Assembly (NCBI GenBank): GCA_002386065.1
Contig: DGES01000078.1
Location: 1-13,688, forward strand
Source: Firmicutes bacterium UBA3920
GTDB taxonomy: Bacteria > Bacillota > Clostridia > Caldicoprobacterales > Xylanivirgaceae
Reading direction: 5' to 3'
DNA length: 13,688 nucleotides
Positions 7,051 through 13,688 of this stretch are shown in pieces. Within the stretch, counting starts at the first letter, position 1, and the number at the start of each line of letters is the position of its first letter. A program made the translations under genes and the position numbers. The notes under the pieces are model-generated. The model worked only from the letters and a program-made list of their open reading frames with translations. It was not told where the DNA came from and did not search any database.

Positions 7051-7812
7051 TTAATATACAGGTATATTTTTGCTTCTTAAATAATCTTTAAGTTCTCTAA
7101 TTTCTATTTCTCTACTATGAAATAATGAAGCTGCTAGTACGGCATCAGCGCCGGCTTCTACTATCACATCATAGAAGTCCTTAATATTTCCTGCTCCTCC
7201 AGAGGCAATCACCGGAATATTTACGACATCAGTAACAGCCTTTGTAAGCTCTATATCATATCCGTCTCTTGTTCCATCCCTATCCATACTAGTAAGTAGT
7301 ATCTCGCCTGCACCTAGGCTTTCTATTTTTTTTGCCCATGAAAGTACATCTATATTGGTATTTTTACTACCACCAATCGCATACACATACCATCCATATT
7401 GACTTACTTTGGACTTTGCATCGATTGCAACAACTATCTTTTCTCTACCAAATTTAGCTGATGCTTCTGCTACAAATTCAGGATTTTCTAGTGCTGCAGA
7501 ACTTATTGAAACCTTACTTGCCCCCATATTTAGCACATTTCGTATATCGTCTATACTCCTTATTCCTCCTCCTATTGTAAGTGGTATATCAAGTACTTTA
7601 ACAGTATCCCTTACAAGGTCTAATAGAACACCTTTACCACTTGATGTAGCAGTGATATCTAAAAAGACTATCTCATCAGCGCCGGCATCCCTATAATACT
7701 TAGCCGCTTTTACTGGATCTCCCAAAACTTTTAAATTTTTAAAGTTGACACCTTTAACTAATCTGCCATCTTTAACATCTAAACATGGTATTATCCTTTT
7801 CTTTCTATCCAT
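7051..7812 (-). CDS. hisF: Imidazole glycerol phosphate synthase, cyclase subunit HisF
   Basis: 253 residues, normal length. A (beta/alpha)8 barrel that joins PRFAR with ammonia to give imidazole glycerol phosphate and AICAR. The catalytic aspartates are present: Asp12 (IIPCLDVKDGR) and Asp131 (VVAIDAK). The phosphate-binding glycines GGGIRS and ASGGAG, and LTSMDRDGT, are also present. Residues matching the ammonia-gate set of the Thermotoga enzyme appear kept (Arg6, Glu47, Lys100, Glu170). The residue before Lys100 is Ser99, where the Thermotoga and E. coli enzymes, as I recall them, have an Asp at the interface with HisH. No hisH lies in this operon. The ATG overlaps the hisA stop as TAATG, with ribosome site GGGGAGTG inside hisA. 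Confidence 0.97.
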   Translation of the reverse strand: MDRKKRIIPCLDVKDGRLVKGVNFKNLKVLGDPVKAAKYYRDAGADEIVFLDITATSSGKGVLLDLVRDTVKVLDIPLTIGGGIRSIDDIRNVLNMGASKVSISSAALENPEFVAEASAKFGREKIVVAIDAKSKVSQYGWYVYAIGGSKNTNIDVLSWAKKIESLGAGEILLTSMDRDGTRDGYDIELTKAVTDVVNIPVIASGGAGNIKDFYDVIVEAGADAVLAASLFHSREIEIRELKDYLRSKNIPVY

Positions 7813-8540
7813 TAAAACACTCCCCTTGCAGCTTGTATAGCATCAATAAGATTAACTTGGCCGCTATATAAACCCTTTCCTATTATGGCTCCTGCTGCAC
7901 CTATATTTGCAATGTCACGTATATCAGCTATACTGGTTATACCTCCAGAGATTATAACATCAAGGTCAGTTGTTTCTATAAGTTTCTTCGAAAACTCTAT
8001 ATTGGGTCCTTTTAGCATACCATCTCTTGTTATATCAGTATATATGACAGTATCTATCCCCATGTTTTCTATTCTACTGCATAACTCAATTGCGTCTATG
8101 GTACTACCCTCAGTCCAACCTTTTATGGCTACTAATCCATTCTTTGCATCTATACTTACTGCTATTTTACCTGGGTATCGCTTTGCCATGTCAGCCACTA
8201 TATCTTCAGCTTCTATAGCTAATGTCCCTACTATTACCCTATCTATACCGACCTCATCTAACAGGTAAGCAATTTTATCGGTATCCCTTACTCCACCACC
8301 TACCTGTATTGGAATAGTTAATTTTTCCCGTATATCTTCTATAATAGAAAGATTTCCCCTATCTTCACCATATATAGCACCATCTAAGTCCACAATATGG
8401 ATATATTCTGCTCCTTCATTTTGCCACTTTAAAGCAATTTCTACAGGATCATTGCCATATATAGTCTTAGACTCTGGTTTACCCTGCTGTAGCATTACAC
8501 AATTACCATTTTTTATATCTACGGCCGGATATATTATCAT
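7812..8540 (-). CDS. hisA: ProFAR isomerase HisA
   Basis: 242 residues, normal length. A (beta/alpha)8 barrel, paralogous to HisF, that converts ProFAR to PRFAR by an Amadori rearrangement. Catalytic residues are visible: Asp8 (YPAVDIKNG) and Asp131 (VSIDAK), with Thr171 in TDITRDGM. The phosphate-binding motifs are GGGVRD near 81-86 and SGGITS near 198-203. Single-copy glycine motifs and the C-terminal IIGKGLYSG support HisA rather than TrpF. It follows hisB by only 15 nt, most of which is the ribosome site GGGGAGGG, so no hisH is present in the place where many Firmicutes carry it. Its TAA overlaps the hisF start by 1 nt, suggesting translational coupling. Confidence 0.97.
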   Translation of the reverse strand: MIIYPAVDIKNGNCVMLQQGKPESKTIYGNDPVEIALKWQNEGAEYIHIVDLDGAIYGEDRGNLSIIEDIREKLTIPIQVGGGVRDTDKIAYLLDEVGIDRVIVGTLAIEAEDIVADMAKRYPGKIAVSIDAKNGLVAIKGWTEGSTIDAIELCSRIENMGIDTVIYTDITRDGMLKGPNIEFSKKLIETTDLDVIISGGITSIADIRDIANIGAAGAIIGKGLYSGQVNLIDAIQAARGVF

Positions 8541-8555
8541 GTTTAAAGCCCTCCC

Positions 8556-9140
8556 CTAGTCTAATATGCCTTTTGTAGAAGGTATTCTATCAGAGCTGCC
8601 ACTTTTCACGGCCTCACTCAATGCCCTCCCAAAGGCCTTGAATATACACTCAATAATATGGTGACCATTTCGACCATATATAAGATTTATATGAATTGTC
8701 GCCTTACAATGATTTACAAAGCCCCTAAAAAACTCTTCAAATACTTGACTATCCAACTTTCCAAGACTAGGAGGTAATTCTTTTACGTTGTAGTGCAGAT
8801 AAGGCCTACCACTTATATCTACATTTACCATTGCTAAACTTTCATCCATAGGCAAGATAATAGAGCTATATCTATTGATTCCTTTTTTATCTCCCAATGC
8901 TTGACTGAAAGCTTCACCAAGTACAATACCTAAATCTTCTACTGTGTGGTGTGCATCTACATATATATCACCTTTACATTCTATATTTATATCAAACTGA
9001 CCATGACTTGCAAATAATACAAGCATATGATCTAAAAAACCAATACCCGTATTTATATTCATATCACCTGTGCCATCAAGTGTTAATTTAACAGAAATAT
9101 TGGTTTCTCTAGTAACCCTTTGAATAGTACTACATCTCAT
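8556..9140 (-). CDS. hisB: Imidazoleglycerol-phosphate dehydratase
   Basis: 194 residues, the length of the monofunctional dehydratase; there is no N-terminal histidinol-phosphatase domain as in the enterobacterial fusion. It removes water from imidazole glycerol phosphate to give imidazole acetol phosphate. The metal-binding motifs are clear: FLDHML near 32-37, DAHHTVEDLG near 62-71, and GRNGHHIIECIFKAFGRAL near 156-174. The protein opens with RVTRETNISVKLTLDGTG, as usual. The AGGAGGT ribosome site lies inside the last codons of hisC and supports the ATG start. The phosphatase for the later step must be encoded elsewhere. Confidence 0.97.
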   Translation of the reverse strand: MRCSTIQRVTRETNISVKLTLDGTGDMNINTGIGFLDHMLVLFASHGQFDINIECKGDIYVDAHHTVEDLGIVLGEAFSQALGDKKGINRYSSIILPMDESLAMVNVDISGRPYLHYNVKELPPSLGKLDSQVFEEFFRGFVNHCKATIHINLIYGRNGHHIIECIFKAFGRALSEAVKSGSSDRIPSTKGILD

Positions 9141-9147
9141 ATTGTTT

Positions 9148-10209
9148 CTACCTCCTCTCTAGTTTAGATAACAGTACTTTTAAAAACCTATCATTCTCAT
9201 ATCTTGTTCCTATACTTACGCGTATACAGCTAGAAAGATCAGTATCATCTGGGAAATTTCTTACAGATATACCTTCTTCAAGCAGTTTTGCATATATTTC
9301 CTGACTATCTTTTAATTGCAATAGCAAAAAGTTAGCTTTGGATGGAACTACCTCTATACCTTCTACATCATTTAATATATGATAAAGTCTATCGCGTTCC
9401 GATACTATATAGTCTATCCTCTCTCGTATTATATCAAAATTCTTTAAAAGTTCTAGTGCCGTGAGTTGGGAAAAAGTATTCACGTTATATGGTGACTTAA
9501 TTATATATAGATCCTCTACTAAGTCCTCGTTGGCAACTAGATATCCGATTCTAAGGCCAGCTGCTCCAAATGCCTTGGAAAATGTCCTTAATATTATTAC
9601 ATTTTCATAGTCTAATACAGAATCCACCATAGTCTCCCCGTAGAATTCAAAATAGGCCTCATCTATAACCACTAAACCATCAAAATTTTTTATTAAATAT
9701 ATTATATCCTGTTTTTCTATTACTGTACCTGTTGGGTTATTAGGATTGCATATAAATGCCACTTTTGCATTATATTGTCTATCTGCCGATATGAATTTAT
9801 CCATATCATAGCTATAATCTTTTCTAAGTTGTATATCTAGAGGGATTCCTCCACATATTTTAGTATATATATTATACATACTAAAAGAAGGTGAAGGACA
9901 TAGCACGTATTCATATTTGTCTACAAATGCATTTATTATCATTCGAATTAGTTCATCTGAACCTGCAGCTACTAATATATTATTGGGCTTTACACCACAA
10001 TAATGGGCAATAGCCTCCCTCAATGCAGTAGAATTAGGATCTGGATATCTGTTAAATATATTTCCAATACTTATATATTCTATAAGCCTTTCCTTCGTAC
10101 TGTCTGGTATATCAAAAGGACTTTCATTGCTATCTAATATTATGTCATATTCTATATTACTTGCTTTATAGGGTATCAAATCTTTTAAATCGCTACGAAG
10201 ATAATCCAT
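9148..10209 (-). CDS. hisC: Histidinol-phosphate aminotransferase
   Basis: 353 residues from the ATG chosen here. A PLP-dependent fold-type I transaminase that makes histidinol phosphate from imidazole acetol phosphate and glutamate. Visible residues: FICNPNNPTGT and VIDEAYFEF for cofactor binding, the Schiff-base lysine in RTFSKAFGAAGLRIGY (Lys212), and the phosphate-binding arginine in LRIGY. LDSNESPFDIP near the N-terminus and RYPDPNS are typical of HisC. Start: a TTG three codons further out (10218) would overlap hisD by 8 nt with GAGG only 5 nt away. The ATG at 10209 has the same GAGG about 10 nt upstream and leaves 1 nt after the hisD stop. I prefer the ATG, but both are possible. Confidence 0.95.
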   Translation of the reverse strand: MDYLRSDLKDLIPYKASNIEYDIILDSNESPFDIPDSTKERLIEYISIGNIFNRYPDPNSTALREAIAHYCGVKPNNILVAAGSDELIRMIINAFVDKYEYVLCPSPSFSMYNIYTKICGGIPLDIQLRKDYSYDMDKFISADRQYNAKVAFICNPNNPTGTVIEKQDIIYLIKNFDGLVVIDEAYFEFYGETMVDSVLDYENVIILRTFSKAFGAAGLRIGYLVANEDLVEDLYIIKSPYNVNTFSQLTALELLKNFDIIRERIDYIVSERDRLYHILNDVEGIEVVPSKANFLLLQLKDSQEIYAKLLEEGISVRNFPDDTDLSSCIRVSIGTRYENDRFLKVLLSKLERR

Positions 10210-10210
10210 T

Positions 10211-11506
10211 TCAATCAAACCTCACTTCTACTGAACGTGCATGTGCTTCAAAACCTTCTGCCCTAGCAAATAGCGCAATATCTTCATAGGTTTTAAACAA
10301 TGCATCTTTTGTATATCGTACTATACTACTCTTTTTTATAAAGTCATCTACCCCTAAAGGAGAATAAAATTTCGCAGTTCCACTTGTTGGAAGAACGTGA
10401 TTAGGTCCTGCCATATAGTCACCCACTGGTTCTGGAGAGTATGAACCTATAAATATGGCGCCGGCGTTTTCTATTAAATTTAAATGTTCATTAGGATAAC
10501 TAGTCATAATCTCAAGATGTTCTGGTGCAATTGAATTTGCCACATCTGCAGCTTTAACTATATTATCTACAACGATTATACACCCATAATCTGATAGTGA
10601 TGCCTCTATAGTCTTTTTAGTAGATAGAACTTCCATTTGACTACATAGCTCTACTTTAACCTCTTTTGCAAGTTTACATGAATCTGTTACCAATAAGGAA
10701 CTAGCCATGGGATCGTGTTCAGCTTGAGATAAAAGATCCGCAGCTATAAACGAAGGATTTGCTGTTTCATCTGCAATTATAAGTATCTCACTAGGACCTG
10801 CTATCATATCTATGTCCACAAATCCAAATACTTCTTTTTTAGCAAGAGTCACATATATATTGCCAGGGCCCACTATCTTATCTACTTTTTTTATCGTATC
10901 AGTACCATATGACAAGGCACCAATGGCCTGGGCGCCACCAATCTTATACACCTTGTCTACTCCTGCTAAGCTGGCTGCCACTAGAATAGCTGGATCTATT
11001 TGCCCATCAGCTGAAGGAGGTGTTACCATGGTAATATCTTTAACACTGGCTACCTTGGCTGGTATGACGTTCATTAGTACAGACGACGGATAACTAGCCC
11101 TTCCTCCTGGAACATACACTCCTACCTTCGCCAAAGGAGTTATACGCTGTCCTAACATAACACCATCTTTTTCAAATGTTACCCAGCTGTTTTGCAACTG
11201 TTTTTTATGATAATTCCTTATGTTTTTTGCAGATAATTCCATGGTCTTTAAAAGCTTTGGAGATATTAGATCATATGCTTTTTCCATCTCAGCTTTTGAG
11301 ACTACTATTTCGTTTATATCCTTAAATTGAGTTCCTTCAAATTTATTAGTATATTCAAGAAGAGCTTCATCTCCTGCGTTTTTTATATCTTCCAGTATAT
11401 TACATACAATCCGCCTTTCATCTGTATATTCAAGTTGGGAAGGACGATTTAGATCATATATTATATCCTGTGTTTCCCTGTCTCTTCCATCTAATATTCT
11501 AATCAT
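10211..11506 (-). CDS. hisD: Histidinol dehydrogenase
   Basis: 431 residues, normal length. It oxidises L-histidinol to L-histidine with two NAD+, the last two steps of the pathway. The zinc ligands expected from the E. coli enzyme are present: Gln261 and His264 in LLSQAEHDP, Asp363 in GDYMAGPNH, and His422 near the C-terminus (FEAHARS). The catalytic pair Glu329-His330 lies in IAPEHLEI. YVPGGRASYPSSVLMN and GPGNIYVTLAKKEVFG are also typical. The ATG sits 2 nt after the hisG stop, behind a strong AGGAGGAT ribosome site that overlaps the end of hisG. No anomaly seen. Confidence 0.98.
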   Translation of the reverse strand: MIRILDGRDRETQDIIYDLNRPSQLEYTDERRIVCNILEDIKNAGDEALLEYTNKFEGTQFKDINEIVVSKAEMEKAYDLISPKLLKTMELSAKNIRNYHKKQLQNSWVTFEKDGVMLGQRITPLAKVGVYVPGGRASYPSSVLMNVIPAKVASVKDITMVTPPSADGQIDPAILVAASLAGVDKVYKIGGAQAIGALSYGTDTIKKVDKIVGPGNIYVTLAKKEVFGFVDIDMIAGPSEILIIADETANPSFIAADLLSQAEHDPMASSLLVTDSCKLAKEVKVELCSQMEVLSTKKTIEASLSDYGCIIVVDNIVKAADVANSIAPEHLEIMTSYPNEHLNLIENAGAIFIGSYSPEPVGDYMAGPNHVLPTSGTAKFYSPLGVDDFIKKSSIVRYTKDALFKTYEDIALFARAEGFEAHARSVEVRFD

Positions 11507-11508
11507 AT

Positions 11509-12141
11509 TTAATCCTCCTCTAATGCCTCTTCAAGATTTATTAACATATTATTTATCTCTTCTCGCTTAGTCTTTAAGCTTACTTGATTTACAACTAGTC
11601 TAGCAGTAATGGGACATATTTCCTCTAAAACCACAAGTCCATTTTCTTTAAGCGTTCTTCCACTTTCTACTATATCAACTATTACATCAGATAACCCTAT
11701 TATAGGTCCCAATTCTACTGAACCATTTAGTTTTATGATCTCTACAATCTCACCTTTTTCAGTAAAATAGTTATGTGCTATATTAGGATATTTTGTGGCA
11801 ACTCTTATACTCGTATTGGTAATAAAATTTGTTTTCTTATCTTCAAATCCAGCAACTGCCATTTTACACTTTGCAAATTTTAAATCCAATAATTCATATA
11901 GAGGTCTACCTTCTTCAAGTAAAGTATCCTTGCCTACAACACCTACATCAGCAGCACCGTACTCTACGTATGTGGGTACATCACTTGGTTTTACCATTAT
12001 AAATTTATATTTGTTATCATCTGACATAAATATAAGTTTTCTAGATTCCTTATCATATTCAGAACACTTGATACCTGCTCTTTGAAACAGTTTTAAACCA
12101 TCTTTTGCTAATCGCCCCTTGGCGAGAGCTATAGTTATCAA
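11509..12141 (-). CDS. hisG: ATP phosphoribosyltransferase catalytic subunit, short form
   Basis: 210 residues: the short HisG type, which lacks the C-terminal histidine-binding domain and needs HisZ. It catalyses the first step, ATP + PRPP to PR-ATP. Motifs: [12 protein letters not shown] at the N-terminus, [12 protein letters not shown] near 61-72, LNGSVELGP near 138-146, and the PRPP-binding loop [18 protein letters not shown] near 152-169. The start codon is TTG, overlapping the hisZ stop by 4 nt (TTGA). The ribosome site GAGGAG lies about 9 nt upstream within hisZ. The nearby ATG belongs to the hisZ frame, so it is not an alternative. The overlap suggests equal production of the two subunits. 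Confidence 0.97.
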   Translation of the reverse strand: MITIALAKGRLAKDGLKLFQRAGIKCSEYDKESRKLIFMSDDNKYKFIMVKPSDVPTYVEYGAADVGVVGKDTLLEEGRPLYELLDLKFAKCKMAVAGFEDKKTNFITNTSIRVATKYPNIAHNYFTEKGEIVEIIKLNGSVELGPIIGLSDVIVDIVESGRTLKENGLVVLEEICPITARLVVNQVSLKTKREEINNMLINLEEALEED

Positions 12142-13343
12142 AGTATCATCTCCTCTATCTTTCCTTTCTTTATATCTACAATTTTATCTATAGATTTTGA
12201 GATTGCATACTCCTTTATATCCACTTTATCCCTGTCTAATAGAAAATGCTCAACACGTTTACCTTCTTTTCGAAGTTTTCCCATATACTCATAGCCTTGT
12301 TTTCTATCCTCTTCGTCAAATACTACAAGTACATCTATATTAGGCCTTTCAAACAATCCCTTCTGTCTCTCTAACGCAATTAAAATTCTCTTTATCCCAA
12401 GTGCAAAACCAGTAGCGGGTATATCATAACCAAATTCAGATACCAATCCATCATATCTACCACCACCACATATAGGATAACCTATATCAGAGGTCATGCC
12501 CTTGAATATTATTCCAGTATAGTAATTTATACTATGTACCATACCAAAATCGAAAGTTATATATTTTGATAAACCATAATCTTTAAGTATTTCATATACA
12601 GTATACAGATTATCTACAGCTTTTTTACTCTTTGAATTGTTAGCTATAGAATATGCTTCATCGAGCATGCTGCTATCACCATAAAGTAGCGGCAATTTTT
12701 TCAAAAATGTCTTTGTATTGTCGGATACATTGAGTTTATTTAAAAAAAGCTCCAATGCCAGCATATTTTTGTTGTCTATAAGAGAAGTAAGTCTATCTGC
12801 CTCTTCCCCTTTAATACCGCACTCCTCGATGAGTCCCTTATAGAATTCAACTTGGCCAATATCTATTTGAAAATTGGACAACCCCATGTTTTTTATGCTT
12901 TCAATAGCTATTGCAATTACCTCAGCATCTGCCTCTACGCCCTTAATTCCCATAAGTTCTATACCTGCTTGAGCAATTTCACGTTGTTTCCCTGATTGGA
13001 GCTCTTCATAACGATATACATTACCCACATATGAAAGGCGTATGGGAAGACGTTCATCTCTTAGTTTAGTAGCAACTATTCTGGCAATTGGCATTGTGAA
13101 ATCTGGCCTTAAAACCAATATTCGATTTCCTGGCTCAAAAAATTTAAACATTTGTTCTTGCTCTATAGACGGCTTCCCTTCACTAAATACATCAAAATAT
13201 TCAAATGAAGGAGGTTCAACCTCTAAATAGCCCCACTTATCAAATATCTCTCTTGCTTTATTTTCCATTAGTAATTTATTATAATATTCATCTGGTAAAA
13301 AATCTTGTACCCCTGCTGGTATATGTGTCTTCCAATAACTCAT
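12138..13343 (-). CDS. hisZ: ATP phosphoribosyltransferase regulatory subunit HisZ
   Basis: 401 residues. A paralogue of the histidyl-tRNA synthetase catalytic domain that forms a complex with short HisG, activates it and senses histidine for feedback control. Class II synthetase landmarks: [15 protein letters not shown] near 75-89, [20 protein letters not shown] near 111-130, and [10 protein letters not shown] with [10 protein letters not shown] near 291-321. A C-terminal alpha/beta domain (about 335-401) is kept, so this is the long HisZ form. It is assigned as HisZ rather than HisS because it lies directly before short hisG in a his operon and is shorter than typical HisS (about 420). The ATG follows GAGAGGTTGAG. 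First gene of the operon, about 55 nt after the likely transcription start. Confidence 0.95.
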   Translation of the reverse strand: MSYWKTHIPAGVQDFLPDEYYNKLLMENKAREIFDKWGYLEVEPPSFEYFDVFSEGKPSIEQEQMFKFFEPGNRILVLRPDFTMPIARIVATKLRDERLPIRLSYVGNVYRYEELQSGKQREIAQAGIELMGIKGVEADAEVIAIAIESIKNMGLSNFQIDIGQVEFYKGLIEECGIKGEEADRLTSLIDNKNMLALELFLNKLNVSDNTKTFLKKLPLLYGDSSMLDEAYSIANNSKSKKAVDNLYTVYEILKDYGLSKYITFDFGMVHSINYYTGIIFKGMTSDIGYPICGGGRYDGLVSEFGYDIPATGFALGIKRILIALERQKGLFERPNIDVLVVFDEEDRKQGYEYMGKLRKEGKRVEHFLLDRDKVDIKEYAISKSIDKIVDIKKGKIEEMIL

Positions 13344-13399
13344 AACTCAACCTCTCTTTATCGCTTTAATTGGTTAAACTGATAACGCAATAAAATATG

Positions 13400-13427
13400 T
13401 TACTATTATATATTTTTATAATAGTAA
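13400..13427 (-). promoter_or_regulatory. Candidate operator: 11-6-11 inverted repeat inside the his promoter
   Basis: TTACTATTATA (13400-13410) and TATAATAGTAA (13417-13427) are perfect inverted repeats with a 6-nt spacer. The repeat covers the -10 hexamer and reaches exactly to the -35. A protein bound here would block RNA polymerase. TrpR/YerC-like repressors (HisR) have been proposed for his operons in Firmicutes; I cannot compare the site with their motif from memory. The repeat is seen; operator function is inference. Confidence 0.5.
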
Positions 13428-13433
13428 TGTCAA
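13405..13433 (-). promoter_or_regulatory. Sigma-A promoter of the his operon
   Basis: A perfect -35 TTGACA (13433-13428) and a perfect -10 TATAAT (13410-13405) with a 17-bp spacer, oriented to hisZ. Transcription should start near 13398, leaving a leader of only about 55 nt. That is far too short for a T-box riboswitch and has no leader peptide with a histidine run, so control is more likely at initiation. The leader can form a small hairpin (UAUUGC with GCGAUA) just before the ribosome site. Confidence 0.88.
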
Positions 13434-13688
13434 ATACTTTTTTATTTTGATAGTATTTTATAGGGATTCTGTATAAAATTTGCTTCTAGGAATGCTTTAA
13501 TTTGTTATTATACTAGTTATTATACTATTGAGAATGTAATTTGTTATATTTGAACTTAACATAAGCTAATAAATACTTGTGCTGTATATTTAAATGAGTA
13601 TATAGATTAAATATATGAGATATCTATATGTTTTAATGATAATGAACTGTTTTAAGAGAATAAACCAGTCAAAATTTCGATATTTACT
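13434..13688. other. Non-coding AT-rich region upstream of the his promoter
   Basis: I find no open reading frame of useful length on either strand; stops are frequent in all frames I read. Apart from the tandem 12-mer and the 11-bp direct repeat, I see only a weak imperfect hairpin near 13646-13670 (ACTG...CAGT arms). There is no T-box signature, RNA gene or mobile-element end. The neighbouring gene lies outside the window. Confidence 0.6.
13504..13527. repeat. Perfect tandem 12-mer upstream of the his promoter
   Basis: GTTATTATACTA occurs twice with no gap (13504-13515 and 13516-13527). Read on the minus strand each copy contains TATAAT. It lies about 70-100 bp upstream of the his -35. An 11-bp direct repeat, TAATTTGTTAT, also occurs at 13498-13508 and 13537-13547. 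This could be a pair of protein-binding sites, a weak second promoter, or chance in AT-rich DNA. Confidence 0.5.

Noticed and set aside
7409..13230. Plus-strand open frames opposite hisF, hisA, hisD, hisG and hisZ
   Set aside because: They are shadows of the his genes, without credible ribosome sites or recognisable protein features.
12138..13343. Histidyl-tRNA synthetase (hisS) instead of hisZ
   Set aside because: The gene overlaps short hisG, which needs HisZ, and heads a his operon. Its length and diverged synthetase motifs fit the regulatory subunit better.
13344..13688. T-box riboswitch or histidine leader peptide controlling the his operon
   Set aside because: No T-box core sequence is seen, the consensus promoter leaves a leader of only about 55 nt, and there is no short frame with repeated histidine codons.

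Overview
The window looks like a chromosomal segment of an AT-rich, endospore-forming member of the Firmicutes, most likely class Clostridia. The reasons are the very low GC content, a Ger-type spore germinant receptor locus, strong AGGAGG-type ribosome binding sites, CCA-encoded tRNAs, and a his operon of the hisZ + short-hisG type. Every gene I can support lies on the minus strand, so the layout below runs from high to low coordinates, in the direction of transcription.

(1) 13688-13344: upstream region with no gene. It holds a near-perfect sigma-A promoter overlapped by an 11-6-11 inverted repeat (candidate operator) and a perfect tandem 12-mer further upstream. (2) 13343-6327: a tight histidine biosynthesis operon, hisZ-hisG-hisD-hisC-hisB-hisA-hisF-hisIE, with genes overlapping or separated by 0-76 nt. 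HisZ and short HisG together form the ATP phosphoribosyltransferase. HisIE, HisA, HisF, HisB, HisC and HisD carry the later steps. Two activities are absent: HisH (the glutaminase partner of HisF, usually between hisB and hisA, where only 15 nt are found) and histidinol-phosphate phosphatase.

(3) 6230-5714: a tRNA operon with its own consensus promoter, tRNA-Val(UAC)-Phe(GAA)-Gly(GCC)-Cys(GCA)-Leu(UAA), ending at a hairpin terminator. (4) 5579-3585: a probable two-gene unit. The first gene encodes a protein resembling Rad52/Erf-type single-strand annealing proteins, the second a DUF1015 protein, and the unit ends at a palindromic terminator. (5) 3486-1: a gerA-gerB-gerC spore germinant receptor operon, with gerC cut by the window edge.

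Most of the window is ordinary housekeeping and sporulation content. The points most worth a second look are the missing hisH together with a serine in HisF where known enzymes have an interface aspartate, the inverted repeat inside the his promoter, the annealing-protein-like gene in a non-phage setting, and an apparent U-U mismatch in the tRNA-Phe anticodon stem.
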